64,000 nucleotides of DNA from Tetradesmus obliquus. Lineage: Eukaryota; Chlorophyta; Chlorophyceae; Sphaeropleales; Scenedesmaceae. The position numbers and the translations under genes were made by a program. The stretch is from the NCBI GenBank assembly GCA_030272155.1, contig CP126197.1, positions 4,146,001 through 4,210,000 of the forward strand, read 5' to 3'. Under the pieces are notes generated by a model. It was not told where the DNA came from and searched no databases. It saw nothing but the letters and a program-made list of their open reading frames with translations. Of the stretch, positions 35,714 to 47,780 are shown piece after piece. Each line of letters opens with the position of its first letter. Position 1 is the stretch's first letter.

Positions 35714-37596
35714 GCTGCTGCTACTGCTGCTGCCCATCCCGCAGCCCCTACATCAGCCTGCACACGCGCATCGGCACCTCCGACAGCATCGAATCCAATG
35801 CCAGCAGCTTCATGGTGGAGATGGCTGACATGGCTCGGCTCATGGCCAGGTGAGCTGGCGCCACTGCTGCTGCTGGCTGCTAAACAAAGCCCTTCCGCAG
35901 TTGTTGCTGCTCAGCGCACTCCTTACCTGCACTTGTCTGTACATATGCATATGCCCTGCTGCCGCCGTCTCTCAGGGCTGGCCCGCGCAGCCTGGTGCTG
36001 ATTGACGAGCTGGGGCGCGCCACCTCCACTGCTGACGGTGTGGCGCTGTCATGGGCCATGGCCGAGTACCTGCTGGCGCTGGGGGCACACGTGCTGCTGG
36101 CGACGCACTTCAGGTGGGCTGCTTGTGCACGCTGCCCTGCGTGGGCGCTGAGCTGCTGGGTGTCAGTAAAATTGGCAGCGCTCAGCCCCGTGTCCCCGCT
36201 TCAGGCCGAGATCTATGTACACCTTTTTGACGGCAGACATGTCCTGAGTACATTATCTGATTGCAAATATTAGTAGTGGCGCTGTCATGGGCCATGGCTG
36301 AGTACTTGCTGGCTCTGGGGTCCCACGTGCTGCTGGCGACACGCTTCAGGTGGGCTGCTGCATGCCGCCGTGTATGCATGGGATTGCCAGCAAGCTTGCC
36401 CTTTTCGGGTGCTGCTATGGCTTGCTTCGCATTATGATGATGGTGATGAGCAAGTCTGCCCTGTCTGGGTGTTGCTGGCCTGGGCCCAGGTGAATGCAAC
36501 AGCCTGTCAAATGCTCATTGGCACATGCAACATACCTGCTTTGTTGTTATATGCCGCTGTCTGTCTGCTGCCACGCTGCTGCAGGCAGCTGGAGGAACTG
36601 GCAGCCATCTACCCGAGCTGCAAGCTGTGGCGCATGCAGGTGTGGGGCGCGCGCAGTGCTCGCAGCTGCATCACACCGCAGCTCCACTAGTCAGCGCGCA
36701 TGCATCGCTATGTTTCCTGCACTTGCTTCACCGCGCTTGTTTCGGAGCATGGTGTTGCTTGCGGCAACACCATACAGCAAGCCGCACGCTCTTGCACACA
36801 GCAAAGACGCGGTTGCCAGGCAGAGCAACAGGCTCCGCTGTGACTTGCCTGCATGCATTTGCGCGCCAATGCATGTGGCAACTGGCAGTTCACGGCTGTG
36901 TCCTGTGCCTTGCAGGTTGAGCTGCAGGGTGATGACATCCACTACACGCGCAGCATAGCGCCAGCAGCAGCAGAGGCAGACAGCGCATGCAGCCACTACG
37001 GCATCCTACTGGCGCGCACAGCTGGGCTGCCGCAGCACATCACGGAGCGAGCAATGCAGGTGGGGCCTGGTGCTGCGCTGCGGCTGGCAGCTTGGTAGCT
37101 GTGGTGCCCGAGATGTATCAGCTGCTGTCGACCTCAGAGCTCGATTACTCTGGCTTCTGATATCACAATGGAACGTATGCTGTTCCGTGTTGACACTCGT
37201 TCCAAACTGAAAATCCAGGTTGCAAATGTACCTGCACTTGTTCTCTACTTTGTGCATCTGCTGCATGCCGTGCAGGTAGCGCAGCAGCTGGAGGCCAAGC
37301 AGCAGCAGCAGCGCCTGCGGCAGCAGCAGGGCCAGCCGCGCAGCGAACGCTGCCTGGGGCAGGTCTACTCCCTCATACACAAGCTGGGCTGTGTGGCTCG
37401 CCAAGCAGCAGCAGAGGGCCTGCTGCCAGATACAGCAGCTGCTGCAGACACTGCAAGCGCTCCTGCAGGTGGTGTCGAGGCGGCTGTGGCGGCTGCCGCT
37501 GCGCTGCGGCGCTGCCAGCCGCTGCTGGCGGGGCTGAAGCAGCAGGCTGAGAAGCTGCTGCTGCAAGCGGCGAAGCAGCCGCAAGGCGCAGCATGA
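30613..37596 (+). CDS. MSH4: meiotic MutS homologue MSH4
   Basis: Sixteen exons (30613-31173, 31396-31848, 32204-32278, 32494-32676, 32855-32935, 33088-33224, 33471-33644, 33886-34006, 34295-34406, 34811-35010, 35289-35353, 35745-35849, 35976-36113, 36585-36639, 36916-37059, 37276-37596) close in phase to about 974 residues. MSH4 pairs with MSH5 to form a clamp that stabilises recombination intermediates and promotes crossovers in meiosis; it does not repair mismatches and lacks MutS domain I, as here. Family-specific blocks include [46 protein letters not shown] and FFLVVPE. The ATPase domain has Walker [10 protein letters not shown] (687-695), [10 protein letters not shown], and Walker [13 protein letters not shown], where the usual Gly of DELGRGT is Ala (A771). 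An Ala/Gly-rich insertion lies in exon 2. Introns 9 and 13 carry partial exon copies. Confidence 0.94.
34680..34735 (+). repeat. partial upstream copy of MSH4 exon 10
   Basis: The acceptor and first codons of exon 10 ([14 protein letters not shown]) occur here and again at 34805-34855, where the exon continues. The flanking intron text with CCTGCCATG repeats is duplicated as well. Confidence 0.9.
36274..36356 (+). repeat. partial downstream copy of MSH4 exon 13
   Basis: It repeats the 3' part of exon 13 ([20 protein letters not shown], then ATRF with H changed to R) and the following GTGGGCTGC donor. The intact exon is 35976-36113. Confidence 0.9.
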
Positions 37597-38812
37597 TGTC
37601 ATTATTGCATTGCGTGACAACTGCGATTGTGACACAGAGCCTGCAGGGCGTGTGACGGAGGACGTGCTGATAGGATGGTACTGTAGTTACATCCTGCCTG
37701 CCAAGGAGCCACAAGCAATTGTTGTGTTAGCAGAGTCTTCACCCCCACAGCCAGCGTCATGAGCACAGAGCATCACGCCTACACACAACGCGCATGATAC
37801 GCGCGATGGCCCCATATCATGATGAATTTCATAGACCACCCAGTCCGTGACATCTGGCAAACACAGGTGCTGATGCACGCGTGCTGCAGGCTACAGCATT
37901 AGTCAGTACTGGCTACACGGAGGCGACACGGCTACAATGGATGCATTAGCCGTTAATGCCAACAGTCAGTCAGGTCCAAAACCAGGCAACGTTGTCAGGT
38001 CACGTGAGTAGGGTGTGCATTATGATGTATGCCAAAACCAACCACCATGCCGCATGGTTGCTGTGGCGACAACAAGAGGCGCAACATGATGATGAACATC
38101 GACAGCGCATTCGCAGCCATCACACAGCACACTGCAGATCCAGCTGGATCCCCAGCATGCATCCCGGTCACAACTCAGTGTCCTAAACAACTAGAAGTGG
38201 TCAATCAATATAGCACGCTGCAGACCCTGCAAATCCTACTTGTTATGGCCTCAACACAAAAGCTGGCACAGCTCCAACTCCTGCCAAGCGGGCAGCTGTT
38301 TCCATGCACAGCAATTGCAGCCTCTTTCCAAACGCCCGTCCACCAGGTAGCCTGCCGGGCTGAAATGTGCATTGAATCAGCTGCAGCGATATTCATATAG
38401 AAAAAACACCAGCATTCATGTTGCCTGGCAACTCACCAGGATGGTACAACAGTCAAGGCAACCTCCGCCACACACACCAGAAGTACAACGCAAACACACA
38501 CCACACAACAGCAGCAATGTCCGCAACACCGGCTTTATGCCGCCGCTTGCAGCGCTGTTGACTAGCAATGTCACGTGTGCGGGACCTGTACAAAGGGACT
38601 ACACCAACCCACAAATGCGCACAGCTGCTGTCTGCCCAGTGCTCCGAGTAAGATCTGCTGCTGCTGCTGCTGCTGCTGCTGCCAACTGGCAGACACACAG
38701 CACCTTCAGACCACACCCATCCAGCTTCCAGCAGCGCCATAGGCCGGCTCCACGCCATACTCATCCCTAGCAGCGCTTCACACTCCCATTAAATCTTGAG
38801 GTTGATGCCACT
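37597..38812. other. convergent intergenic region between MSH4 and ISA3
   Basis: 1.2 kb with 3' ends on both sides. There is a CTG repeat near 38655-38682 and no gene or mobile element that I can support. Confidence 0.5.
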
Positions 38813-40919
38813 CTAGATCTTCTTCGTGATCAGCACGATTGCAGAGTGCGGCGCCACGCCATAGACCGGCTCCACGCCTGCATTGCCGCCGATGGTGAAG
38901 TCTCGCGGGCTGGGCAGGTTGGTGTCGATCAGCCGCGCCCACTTGCGGCCAGGAGGCGGCTTTGGCAGGTGCGCGGGCACCTACAATGCACGGGAAATAG
39001 GTTTTGAATGTGAGAACTCCAATAAAATATAGTGCAAAGTGCACATGATTGGGAAGTCATGCGGGCTGGGCAGGTTGGTGTCAGTCAGCCGCGCCCGCTT
39101 GCGGTCTGCATGACAATTGAGTGCAGGAAACACATCAATGTGAAAGTTTGGGGGGCAGGTTGGTGTAAATCAGCAGCGCCCACTTGCGCCCTGGAGGGGG
39201 CTCGGGCAGGTGCGCGGGCACCTGCGGCAAGGCATGTGATCTTTCATTGAATGTTGAGCGCTCTACACAACGCTTGGGATCGCCTACACCACGCACAATG
39301 TAGTAGCTCACACGTTGACGTGCTACAAAAGCCCTGGGGCTGCCTACACCGCACATACCCCTTGCCACCATACCATGGAGAATAGCATCCAGCCCAAACC
39401 TCGCACCTGGAAGCCATGCGCGTTGAAGGCGATGTACACGTCACCCGCCCCATCACAACATGTCCTATGCTTGTTATGCAACAACAGCTAACACACAAGC
39501 ACCTAATCACACCTGGAAGCCGTGCGCGTTGAAGGCGATGTACACGTCGCCCGCGCCGCCCTCCTTGCTGTCGTGCAGCGTCCAGGCCAGGAAGCGGGAG
39601 TCGGGGTTGTCCCAGTTGTCCTCGTGCCAGGTGATGTCGCGCGGCCTGCGGCAGGGTTCACATGAGGCAGGGTTCAACAGAGGTTTTAAAGTTGGAGGTC
39701 TAGGGGTTAGGGAATGTTGCAGGCTGGAAGCGGGAGTCAGGGTTGTCCCAGTTGTCCTCGTGCCAGGTGATGTCGCGCGGCCTGGGCAGGGTTTGGCAGG
39801 TTTGTGGGGTTGAAAATGGGTATGAGCAGTCAACAGTCCACAGCGACAGCACAGGCCGCTGTCGGGATGTGTCAGTTGTCCTCGTGTCAGGTGATGTCAC
39901 GCAGCCTGCGGCAGCAGGGTTCATGCGAAGGTATAAATTTCAGGACACACATGCACATGGGCAACACATCTCCCGCTGCAAAACCAACTGTCTATCCCCA
40001 AAACTATATTTTCTAAACCAAACAAATTACCCATCAAACATTGGCAGCAGCAGTGGCAGCAGCAGCAGCAACGGCAGCACCACCGCATTGCCTCAACCAC
40101 TCACCCCAGGAAGGTTTCCCGCTTGAGCACCTTGCAGCTGCGCCTGAACTTGATGAGCTCGCTGGCGAAGCGCAGCAGCCCCTGGCGCCTGTCATCCTTG
40201 TGGCTGGGCCAGTGCATGTGGCTCAGCTCGGTGTCGTGGCCGTACCAGTTGTTGTTGCCGTGGTGCGTCACCGCGATCTCGTCGCCTGCGGGCAGCGATA
40301 GATAGAACAGCTAGGTGGGTCGTAAGCAGGGACTAACGACGAAGTAATGTGCAACACCCCTTCCTCATGGAGGTGTGGTACAGCACCCTTGAAGCGATGA
40401 TGCAGTCTCCAAGAGCAGCGAAGCACAAAGCAGACACCACTCTTGCATGCGGTTGAACTTGAAGTGCTGCTGAACATTACGCGCTGGTTAGTTAGCCGCA
40501 GCCGCCACTCACCCACGACCGACATGCGTGTGCCAACCGCCATCAGCAGCGCTGTCTGCTTGTAGCGCATGTCCAACATGCTTCTAGATTTAGGCGAGAC
40601 AGAGCAACACCCCCAAAGCAGCGCGGCACCAAGCAGGCCCACATTACGCATGCTGTTCAAACCCCAAACCGCTGCACGATCCCTGCTCGCTGGCTGAACC
40701 CAACCCAACCGCTTGCTACACCCCAGTTCTCTAAAGTAAACTCACCCATGACCACCATGGGGGTGCCGATTGCCATCAGCAGCGCTGTCAGGTAGTTGCG
40801 CATCTGCTTGTAGCGCATGTCCAGCACTCCGCTGTTCTCGGTGTGCCCCTCGTGGCCGCAGTTCCAGCTGAAGTTGTCATTGGTGCCGTCGTTGTTGCCC
40901 TCGCCGTTGGCCTGCAGCA

Positions 40920-40950
<31 letters not shown>

Positions 40951-42169
40951 GCAGCACAAAGGTCAAATTTGGTGTTATTGTGAGGTCGAGCGTGGTTGAC
41001 AGCTGCTGCTCTTGCGCTGCGCTGCTGTCTTGCACTGTGTAGCAGGCGAGCTCCGGAGCTGACAAAGAGAGCTGATGGTTGAATCACAAGAGTGCTCTGT
41101 CAGCCGCACCTGGTTGTGCTTGCCGTTGTATGACACCATGTCGTACAGGCTGAAGCCGTCGTGCGCGGTCACGAAGTTGATGGAGTGGAAGGGCCGCCTG
41201 TCGTGGTTGTGGTACAGGTCAGCGCTGCCCGACATGCGCGTGGCAAACGCGCCCTTCATGCCTGCAGCGATGAATCAAAAACATATCAAACAGATTGGGT
41301 TTTGACAGTGGTGAGGTGTTGTGGCATCACAGCAGGTGTCAGCGCTGCACAACATGCTCGTGGCAAACGCGCCCTTCATGCCTGCGGTGGTGATGCACAG
41401 TAGGGGGTGAGGTGATGAGGCATGCAGTGCTGGTGGTGGCAATACGGTGGTTGGGTCGAAGGGGCGGCAGCTTACATGCTGGATAGTCAACAGGTGTGGT
41501 CCATATGGTGGGACAAGTGCAGTCGTGGCAAATCCTGCCGCTGAGTGCTGTCCAGAGCCAGCAGCTGAAACCACCAAACGAACACATCTACTTGACATTT
41601 GGACACCACCAGAAATCCTTTGCTCTCACAAGATGGTTGCTGTAACGTGTGGTTGCTCTAGCAAATTTGGTGCCAGGACCCACATGTGATTATCCTCCCT
41701 TTCTTTTCGCACTACCCTCCCTCTAACAGCAGCACCCACCTGCGTCTCCCTTGATGAAGCGGCGCACGTCGTCCCTGAACTTGCCGTTCCACTCCGCCCA
41801 CACGTCCCAGTTGGGGAAGGTGCCCACCTGGCGGCAGCAGCGGCAGCAGCAGCAGCAGCGCACCAGTAAGCACTCGGGCTTGTCTGCAGACACCAGCTGG
41901 CGTGTTTGACATGGATGCAGCCAGCCATGCGCAACTGCGATCCTGCGGTGATCAACGGCAGCTGCAGAAGATTGCCCGAAGGGTTTGGAGCCCGTTAAAA
42001 GCTATGAACCTGAAAACAAATCTGTTTGAGGAGAACATCTCACACAACACCCACCTGGTACATGCCCAGGTCCCAGGGCTCAGCGATGAGGTGCACCTTG
42101 CTCAGGATGGGGTGCTTGGCGATGTCGCGGATCAGCGGAGGCGCAGTCATGGGCTGGCCCTTGGAGTCT

Positions 42170-42201
<32 letters not shown>

Positions 42202-45200
42202 GGCAGCTGGAATATGCAACACTTAACACTATGAACAGCAACAAGCATAAGTGGTGCCGTGACCAGTGACGATGTGACGGAGCAGGTGTGGCGCTGTCAT
42301 GGGGCGGCCCTTGGAGTCTGCGGCAGCGCATATTTGCGGTTGTCAGCAACAGTGATGCTGCTGCGGCGTTTTTGTTCTGGCCAGGTCAAACCTGAAACCA
42401 CTCACGTGAAACTCTTGCACGAAGCGCAATGGGCTGTCAATTCATACATGTTCAGGTGCCGACTTCAGCTGTGTACGGAGTGCTTCAGGTCCATCTTGGC
42501 CAGGTGACCAAGACAGCCCCTCAAGCGCTTTGTAGACAACAAAACCGGCACCTGGATATGAGCTGCATCCAGCTCTGCAGATGCAGGAGGCCAGGTAGAA
42601 CCTAGAGAATTCCAGGTGGAGCTTGATGCTGCTACAGCGTTATTTTGCCCCAGGATGACTCACCTCTGCAGAGGCAGCTTGCGGGGTCGAACCTGAAGCC
42701 GTCCACGTGATGTTCTTGCACGAAGCGCACCAGGCTGTCTGTGGTGAGCCGCTTGACCACTGGGTGGTTGGCACTCCAGCACAACCACAAAAGTCAACAG
42801 TACTCACCTCTACAGAGGCCACACAAGGCCTGCAGCCGTCACATGTGATGCACTTCTTTGCAGCCAACACCAAGGACAACAAAGCAGACTCGCCTCACCT
42901 GCAGAGGCAGCTTGCCAGGTCAAACCTGAAGCCGTCCACGTGGAACCCTTGCACGAAGCGCCCCCCTTAGCCCCCCTCAACCTCTGTACACAGTTACACA
43001 CCTCTGCAACAGCAGTTTCACTGCTTACCCCAGTCACGGGATCACCCACCTCTGCACAGGCAGGAGGCCAGGTCGAACCTGAAGCCGTCCACGTGGAATT
43101 CTTGCACGAAGCGCACCAGGCTGTCAATGATCAGCTGCTTGACCACGGGGTGGTTGGCGTTGACCGTGTTGCCGCAGCCGCTGAGGTTGAGCAGCTGCAC
43201 AAACTGGCTGGGGTCCACCATGTAGTAGGTGGCGTTGTCAATGCCCCTGCATGTGATGCAGGTAGCATGTTTGGCGGCAAGTGAGGTGATAGGGCCGATG
43301 CTATGTGCAATGGCATGTGCAATAATATGTTGGGTTTCGTGTCGGCTACTGGCTGGGGTCCACCATGTAGTAGGTGGCGTTGTCAATGCCCCTGCATGTG
43401 AATGTTTGGCGGCATTGTGCAAGATTTTAGGCAACTTGTCACGTTTTGATATGTTGATGACATGATTAACACACTGGCTGGGATGCACCATGTAGTAGGT
43501 GGCGTTGTCGATGCCCCTGCATGTGAATATTTGGCGGCATTGTGCAAGATTTCAGGCAACTTGTCACGTTATGATATGTTGATGACATGATTCACACACT
43601 GGCTGGGTCCACCATGTAGTAGGGGGCGTTGTCGATGCCCCTGCATGTGACATGGCGTGTTGGGCGGCTTTGGAACTGTCATTTGACACGATGCGTCCAA
43701 TGTTACGTGCAGTGCAATGCTGTGCGAGGAATCATGTGGGAAACTGTGTCGGGTGACGTACATCAAGTCGTGGGAGCAGGCGTTCATTCAATGTGAGGTT
43801 GAGGACTCTGGACATGCATGCCACTGCTTGCAGATCTGCTGCTCCTGTTGTGGTATGCATGACAAAGCATTGCTCATGTGACGGCAAGTGACAGACAAAC
43901 ACCAGCGAAATAGCTGGCAGCTTGCAACGTTGCCCCACCTCATGGACAGCAGGTAGGGGTGCTTGTCGTCCAGCTCTGCCGTGTGGTTGTACACCACATC
44001 AAGGATGACCTGGATGCCCGCGTTGTGCAGCCTGCGAGCAGCCAAGTGTGTAAAATGTAATGAACAAGTAGGTGCTGGGTGGGTTGCTGCAGCATTGACA
44101 GCAGCACCAGCAGCAGCAGAGGCGGCAACGTTACAGCCAGCCAGCGATTAAAGTGCTTGCAACACCGGCAACACCGCCAACAAATGCATCATCCTTGTCG
44201 GTGCAGACACACACTCAATGCCACACAGCTCCAAACAACTCACGTGCGGACCATCTCCTTGAATTCCCGGGCCGCCTGCACCGGCCCACAGCCTGGCATG
44301 TTGCATCTGCTCATGGGTGCCATGAAGCTCATGTGGCTGTAGCCCCACACACACCACAATAGCACAAGCCACTCGGCTGCCACCCTCAGGCATGCAGAGT
44401 TTGTACCACTGTACAGTGCAAACACACCACATCTGCACAACTAAAACATATGTGGTTGAAGCCCTGCGCAGCAGAACCAGGCAACTCACGTGCGGACCAT
44501 CTCCTTGAACTCCCGAGCCGCCTGCACCGGTCCGCAGCCTGGTGTGCCGAATCTGCTCATGGGTGCCATGAAGCTCATGTGGCTGTAGCCCCACACACAC
44601 CACAATAGCACACACCACTCGACTGCCGCCCTTGTGCATGCAGAGTTTGTACCACTGTAGAGTGCAAACAAACCACATCTGCACAACTAAAACATATGTG
44701 GTTGAAGCCCTAAGCAGCAGAACCGGGCAACTCACGTGCGGACCATCTCCTTGAACTCCCGAGCCGCCTGCACCGGTCCGCAGCCTGGTGTGCCGAATCT
44801 GCTCATGGGTGCCATGAAGCTCATGTGGCTGTAGCCCCACACGTTGACCATATGGTCGCGCGGGTTCTTCCAGCGCTGCAGCTCCAGCTCGTCATATTCA
44901 AATACGGGCAGCAGCTCAACCGCGTTGACACCCAGGGAGGCCAGGTAGGAGGCCTGCAGAGTGTGAGAGAACAACAGACAAACGAGTGAGGAGCGGTGGG
45001 TTCTTCCAGCGCTGCAGCTCCAGCTCGTCATATTCAAATACGGGCAGCAGCTCAACCGCGTTGACCCCAAGAGATGCGAGGTAGGAGGCCTGGGAGAGGT
45101 GACGAGGGTGAGGGGTGGGCAGCAAAAGAGTAAGTAACAGAATGAGCGGGTCGTCCATAACCATGCATGAAGCAACGCACAGCTGCCTGAGCACCATCGC

Positions 45201-47780
45201 TAACCGCTGCATAATAATGTTACACTGCCTGAGCTCTAACAGTCTGTGTGTTGTAACACCCAGCCGCACCTTCTCAGCCACGCCCAGGTATGTGCCGCGC
45301 TTGTTCTGCCCCAGCCCTGAGCTCTTGCTGGCTGTGAAGCAGCGCACAGTCATCTCGTAGATGATCAGGTCCCTCAGCTTGTGCTGCGGCCGCTCGTAGT
45401 CATAGCCCCAGTCAAACTTTGAGTCAAAGTCAAACGTGCCCCACCACATGCTGCCCTTCTGCAGGGTTGACCAAGGTTTGACCAGACAGCAGCAGAAGCG
45501 CCAGGGCAGCTAGTGAGTGTATGTTACCCTGTATTACTGTGCTGCTTGCTTCAGCATATAGTTGTACTTGTGACAAGACTGCTGCATGCAAGCCGCCAGC
45601 AAGCAATGTGGTGGCCACATAACAGCGCAGCTAAGAGCAAGAATCCCCGCTCCTGTTGCCCAGGCCCGACGGCCTTGTGTCTTGTATCGCTGTTGTACTG
45701 TGCTGTAGCAGCCTTCTGTGTGTGGCTTCAACCCCGGCTGTGGTGTTGCTGCTGCTGTTGCCTGTCAAGCAACTTGCCTGACTCTAGCCGTGTGCTGCTG
45801 CTACTGCTGTTGCTGCTGCCGCTGCTGCGGCCAGCGTTCACCTCGTTCTTGAACTCCTCCCGCTCCTCGCGCTGCGCCCAGTTCCTGCGCCCAGCCACCA
45901 GCGGCGCGCGCGGGTCCAACAGCAGCCGCGACTTGTCCCACCTGCAGCAGCAGCAGTCAGCTCGTCATGGGTTCCGCTGAGTCTCTTGAGTCCATAAAGG
46001 GCCTGAAGAATTATTTGGCCTCCAGTCGCTTCAAAAAGATGCCCCGAAGCAATACTGCCACCATGGGGATTGAAGGCAGGACCATTCACTGGTGTCGCCC
46101 TAAGAGCACGGCGGGCTCTGCTGCACAGCCACAGCTCGCAGCTGAGGGTGTTCGATTCAATCCCAACTACTGTTGCCATTGCCGTTGCAGCCGCCTGCAC
46201 ATCTATTACATGTAACAAGTCAGCCAGCCAGCCGGCCAGCTAGGTCGCACCTGTAGCCCGTCTCCCAGCCGCCGTTGCCGCTGACGCGCAGCGCATAGTA
46301 CACGTTGCTGCTGGGCAGGCCCTCCACTGCCACATGCCACACATCGCCTGCAGGGCAGCAGCAGCAGCAGCAGCAGCAGCAACTGTGACATGATCATTTG
46401 GTAGGGGCAACCTGACTCAACTTGCACATGCCATGTGTCACGTGCATTGATAACAGCACACCAGCAGCCAATGCTGATCCTGTGCCTTGCCAAGGTCTGC
46501 TAGTCCTTGGCCTGCTGCCAACTGACGCAGGCAGTGCTGCAGCACCAGCAGCAGCAGCACTGGCATCCGCCCTGTGCACAACAAATGCCATGCGGCATGC
46601 ACAGTGTCGTCTGCCCTGCTTGCAGGTGCATGCACCAGCGCTATGCAGCTGCAGCTTCTGTAAAACATACTGCCTCTAAGCAGCACCCTTACTCACCCTG
46701 CCATGCAGCTACTGCCCCCTACCCGACTTTGTTTATGAATAAGCCGCTGCGGACAAGCTTGCACAGCTTGGTTGCACAGCACACCACAACATAAAACTCA
46801 ACAAGCAACGCTGCCACCCACCTGACTTGTTCATAGCGATCTCCTGCCTGCTGCCGTCATTTGGGTTGTGCAATACCAGCGACATGGCAGTGGCTGCGTG
46901 AGAGAACACCGCAAAGTTGACAGCATTGCCCTGCTTGCTGGGACCAAGAGGCTCCGCCTGGCCTGCAGCAGTAGCAAGTGAGAGATGTTGTTCAGTGTGC
47001 ATGGAGTGTGGATCTGAAAGACCAGCAATGAGCAATTGCAATGGCATTGCCCTGCTTGCTGGGACCAAGAGGCTCCGCCTGGCCTGCAGCAGCAACAAGC
47101 AGGTCAACTTGTTAAGTGTACATGAAGTTTGAATCTTTAAGATCATCATTGAGGCTATGCAACGGCATTGCCCTGCTTGCTGGGCTTAGGAGCTCCGGCC
47201 TGCAGCAGCACAGACGTTCAGAGTTAGTTCAGCATTCAAGAGGCGCTTGGCTGAGCACATGCGGCCAGCAGCTTGAGGAAAGTATAGTTTGAGGTGTGTC
47301 TAAATGTTTCTGCCGCACTGTGTGCTGTGCACAGCTGGGTCTGTTGATACAGCAAGCTGAGGGAGTGCTGCACAAGCATTACAGCTGCTGCAGATACATC
47401 AGAATTGGATGCATGGTATCCTTGCGCAGAATCTGGAGGACATACATACATAACATTTTACATGTGCAGGCTCATGTAAATCCAGCCTATTCTTGAAACT
47501 GCTTGTGCCTCTGCATAGAGCAGCAACTTCACACCTCACTTGCATGGCACTGAATGCACAGAGAGGCATGCAAGTGAATGCACAGCGACACAGTCCTTGG
47601 GTGCTTTGCTGTGGGTGAGTTGTTGCAAGAGCAACCTAGCAACAGGCCATTGTGGTGCATGCTGTGCACATGCGTGTGCCCCTCTGCCTGCCGCACGCGC
47701 CTAGCAGCAGACTGCATGAGCCCACCTTTGCTGATCTTGGTATAACTGCTGGCACTGCTCATTACTGCTGTGCTGTGCAT
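38813..47780 (-). CDS. ISA3: isoamylase-type starch debranching enzyme, ISA3 class
   Basis: Fifteen exons (47780-47726, 46962-46822, 46347-46251, 45941-45842, 45458-45270, 44953-44736, 44031-43939, 43246-43050, 42167-42055, 41827-41740, 41261-41110, 40911-40746, 40285-40105, 39645-39513, 38980-38813) join in phase to about 696 residues. It cleaves alpha-1,6 branches of glucans in the plastid; ISA3 acts mainly in starch breakdown. A CBM48-like N-terminal part ([20 protein letters not shown]) precedes the GH13 barrel: DVVYNHT (278-284), FRFD with nucleophile D356, AEPWD with acid E393 and AHDGF with D465. ISA3-like blocks are [36 protein letters not shown] and TWHEDNWDN. The C-terminal beta-domain ends in ITKKI. 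The first exon is uncertain: its frame opens to about 47963 without an ATG, so more transit peptide may lie upstream. Most introns hold partial exon copies. Confidence 0.93.
39035..39232 (-). repeat. partial upstream copies of the last ISA3 exon
   Basis: About 39223-39145 repeats the acceptor and [15 protein letters not shown] codons; about 39105-39055 repeats the [12 protein letters not shown] part. The intact exon is 38980-38813. Confidence 0.85.
39400..39910 (-). repeat. partial copies around ISA3 exon 14
   Basis: The intact exon is 39645-39513. Two upstream copies (about 39910-39860 and 39788-39715) keep the acceptor and the [15 protein letters not shown] codons with decay (TGACACGAGG in the older one). 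One downstream copy (about 39440-39407) keeps [12 protein letters not shown] plus a donor. Confidence 0.88.
40505..40582 (-). repeat. partial downstream copy of ISA3 exon 12
   Basis: It matches LDMRYKQ, then [15 protein letters not shown] and a GTGAGT donor, with loss of the MRNYL codons. The intact exon is 40911-40746. Confidence 0.85.
41335..41390 (-). repeat. partial upstream copy of ISA3 exon 11
   Basis: It contains the acceptor and [10 protein letters not shown], then CSADT codons. The intact exon is 41261-41110. Confidence 0.85.
42285..42970 (-). repeat. copies of ISA3 exon 9 start and exon 8 end in intron 8
   Basis: Bases 42322-42285 copy the acceptor and [10 protein letters not shown] start of exon 9 (intact 42167-42055). 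Three copies of the 3' end of exon 8 ([17 protein letters not shown] region), at about 42960-42895, 42775-42660 and 42445-42385, lie downstream of the intact exon 8 (43246-43050). Two of them keep a GTGAG-type donor after CTGCAGAG. Confidence 0.85.
43340..43650 (-). repeat. three upstream copies of the ISA3 exon 8 start
   Basis: The acceptor plus [14 protein letters not shown] codons recur at about 43401-43345, 43525-43475 and 43645-43598 before the intact exon at 43246. The flanking intron text (TTGGCGGCATTGTGCAAGAT and following) is repeated too, with a period of about 120-145 bp. Confidence 0.9.
44240..44740 (-). repeat. 246-bp tandem repeat of ISA3 exon 6 (3' part plus intron)
   Basis: Two additional near-identical copies of the [20 protein letters not shown]...EMVRT segment, its donor and about 130 bp of intron follow the intact exon 6 (44953-44736), offset by 246 bp each. 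The farther copy has a few substitutions (SRCNMPG). Confidence 0.93.
44985..45092 (-). repeat. partial upstream copy of ISA3 exon 6
   Basis: It has the acceptor and [20 protein letters not shown], then [11 protein letters not shown] codons, nearly identical to 44953-44850, then diverges. Confidence 0.92.
47030..47210 (-). repeat. two upstream copies of the ISA3 exon 2 start
   Basis: The acceptor and GPSKQGNAV codons recur at about 47088-47040 and 47207-47150, upstream of the intact exon 2 (46962-46822). The spacing is about 120 bp. Confidence 0.88.

Noticed and set aside
44148..44840. 230-codon complementary-strand ORF with three repeated 82-residue units
   Set aside because: It reads the ISA3 exon 6 echo array in the wrong frame. 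The 246-bp period is divisible by three, which keeps a false frame open.
39035..47210. Assembly artefact as explanation for the ISA3 exon copies
   Set aside because: Copies differ by many substitutions and indels and obey the polarity rule, which mis-assembly would not produce. It remains possible only for the near-identical 246-bp units.
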